5,160 bases of DNA, taken from NCBI GenBank assembly GCA_964360995.1, contig CAYHYZ010000039.1, positions 1 to 5,160 of the forward strand. The letters are read 5' to 3'. The notes below the pieces were generated by a model. That model was not told the DNA's origin, did not search any database, and worked only from the letters and a program-made list of their open reading frames with translations. The position numbers and the translations under genes were made by a program. Shown here in pieces: positions 5,134-5,160 of this stretch (positions are counted from its first letter, which is position 1; each line of letters opens with the position of its first letter). The stretch is from CAYHBS01 sp964360995 (GTDB lineage Bacteria > Patescibacteriota > Minisyncoccia > Ryanbacterales > HO2-45-13).

Positions 5134-5160
5134 CAGTCCAGTACCACGATGGTCGCTGGT
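5133..5160 (-). CDS. Possible 3' end of a convergent gene (edge fragment)
   Basis: On the minus strand, the edge fragment reads PATIVVLD followed by TGA (5135-5133), directly before the bidirectional terminator. Another frame gives TSDHRGTGLI and a TAA inside the stem. With only eight to ten codons no product can be assigned. The terminator's symmetry is the main argument for a convergent gene here. Confidence 0.2.

Noticed and set aside
1..5160. tRNA genes, CRISPR arrays, insertion sequences, attachment sites
   Set aside because: No repeat-spacer pattern, transposase, terminal inverted repeats or tRNA cloverleaf was seen on either strand.

Overview
The window looks like a gene-dense stretch of a small-genome bacterium, most likely a Candidatus Patescibacteria (CPR, Parcubacteria-like) member. 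This is an inference. It rests on very tight packing, the absence of a usable Shine-Dalgarno sequence before any start, start codons placed directly under -10 elements, a PUA-less TruB, a membrane-tethered DsbA-like protein and a one-domain MGMT-like protein. Stop codons are used normally (TAG, TGA and TAA), so there is no sign of UGA recoding. All supported genes lie on the + strand.

Layout. Positions 3-455 hold an unrecognised frame, open at the left edge. A strong intrinsic terminator (283-317) lies inside it, so its real 3' end is uncertain. truB (344-1012, tRNA pseudouridine-55 synthase) follows, just after that terminator. A second transcription unit starts near 1061. It encodes a membrane-anchored thioredoxin-fold thiol oxidoreductase with a CPAC centre (1064-1837), a possible 41-residue, very basic micro-ORF (1840-1965), an erythrin-VIT (MbfA-type) iron transporter (1947-2912), and an ABC-2 exporter pair, ATPase (2916-3662) and permease (3655-4434). 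Junctions are 2 nt apart, 19 nt overlapping, 3 nt apart and 8 nt overlapping, so these genes look co-transcribed and partly translationally coupled. A third unit starts at about 4490. It encodes a three-helix membrane protein of unknown function (4490-4843), overlapped by 8 nt by a minimal MGMT/Ada-type DNA alkyltransferase domain (4836-5087). The window closes with a symmetrical A/T-flanked hairpin terminator (5082-5133).

How the genes may work together. The middle block is envelope-directed: an extracytoplasmic disulfide protein, an iron-export or iron-sensing membrane ferritin, and a drug/lipid/polysaccharide-type ABC exporter. A stress or metal-homeostasis theme (iron, thiol redox, DNA alkylation repair) is suggestive but not proven. 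The most noteworthy points are the MbfA-type fusion coupled to an ABC exporter, the acid-free micro-ORF at its 5' edge, the leaderless-promoter architecture, and the minimal MGMT domain with an intact Cys-His-Glu triad.
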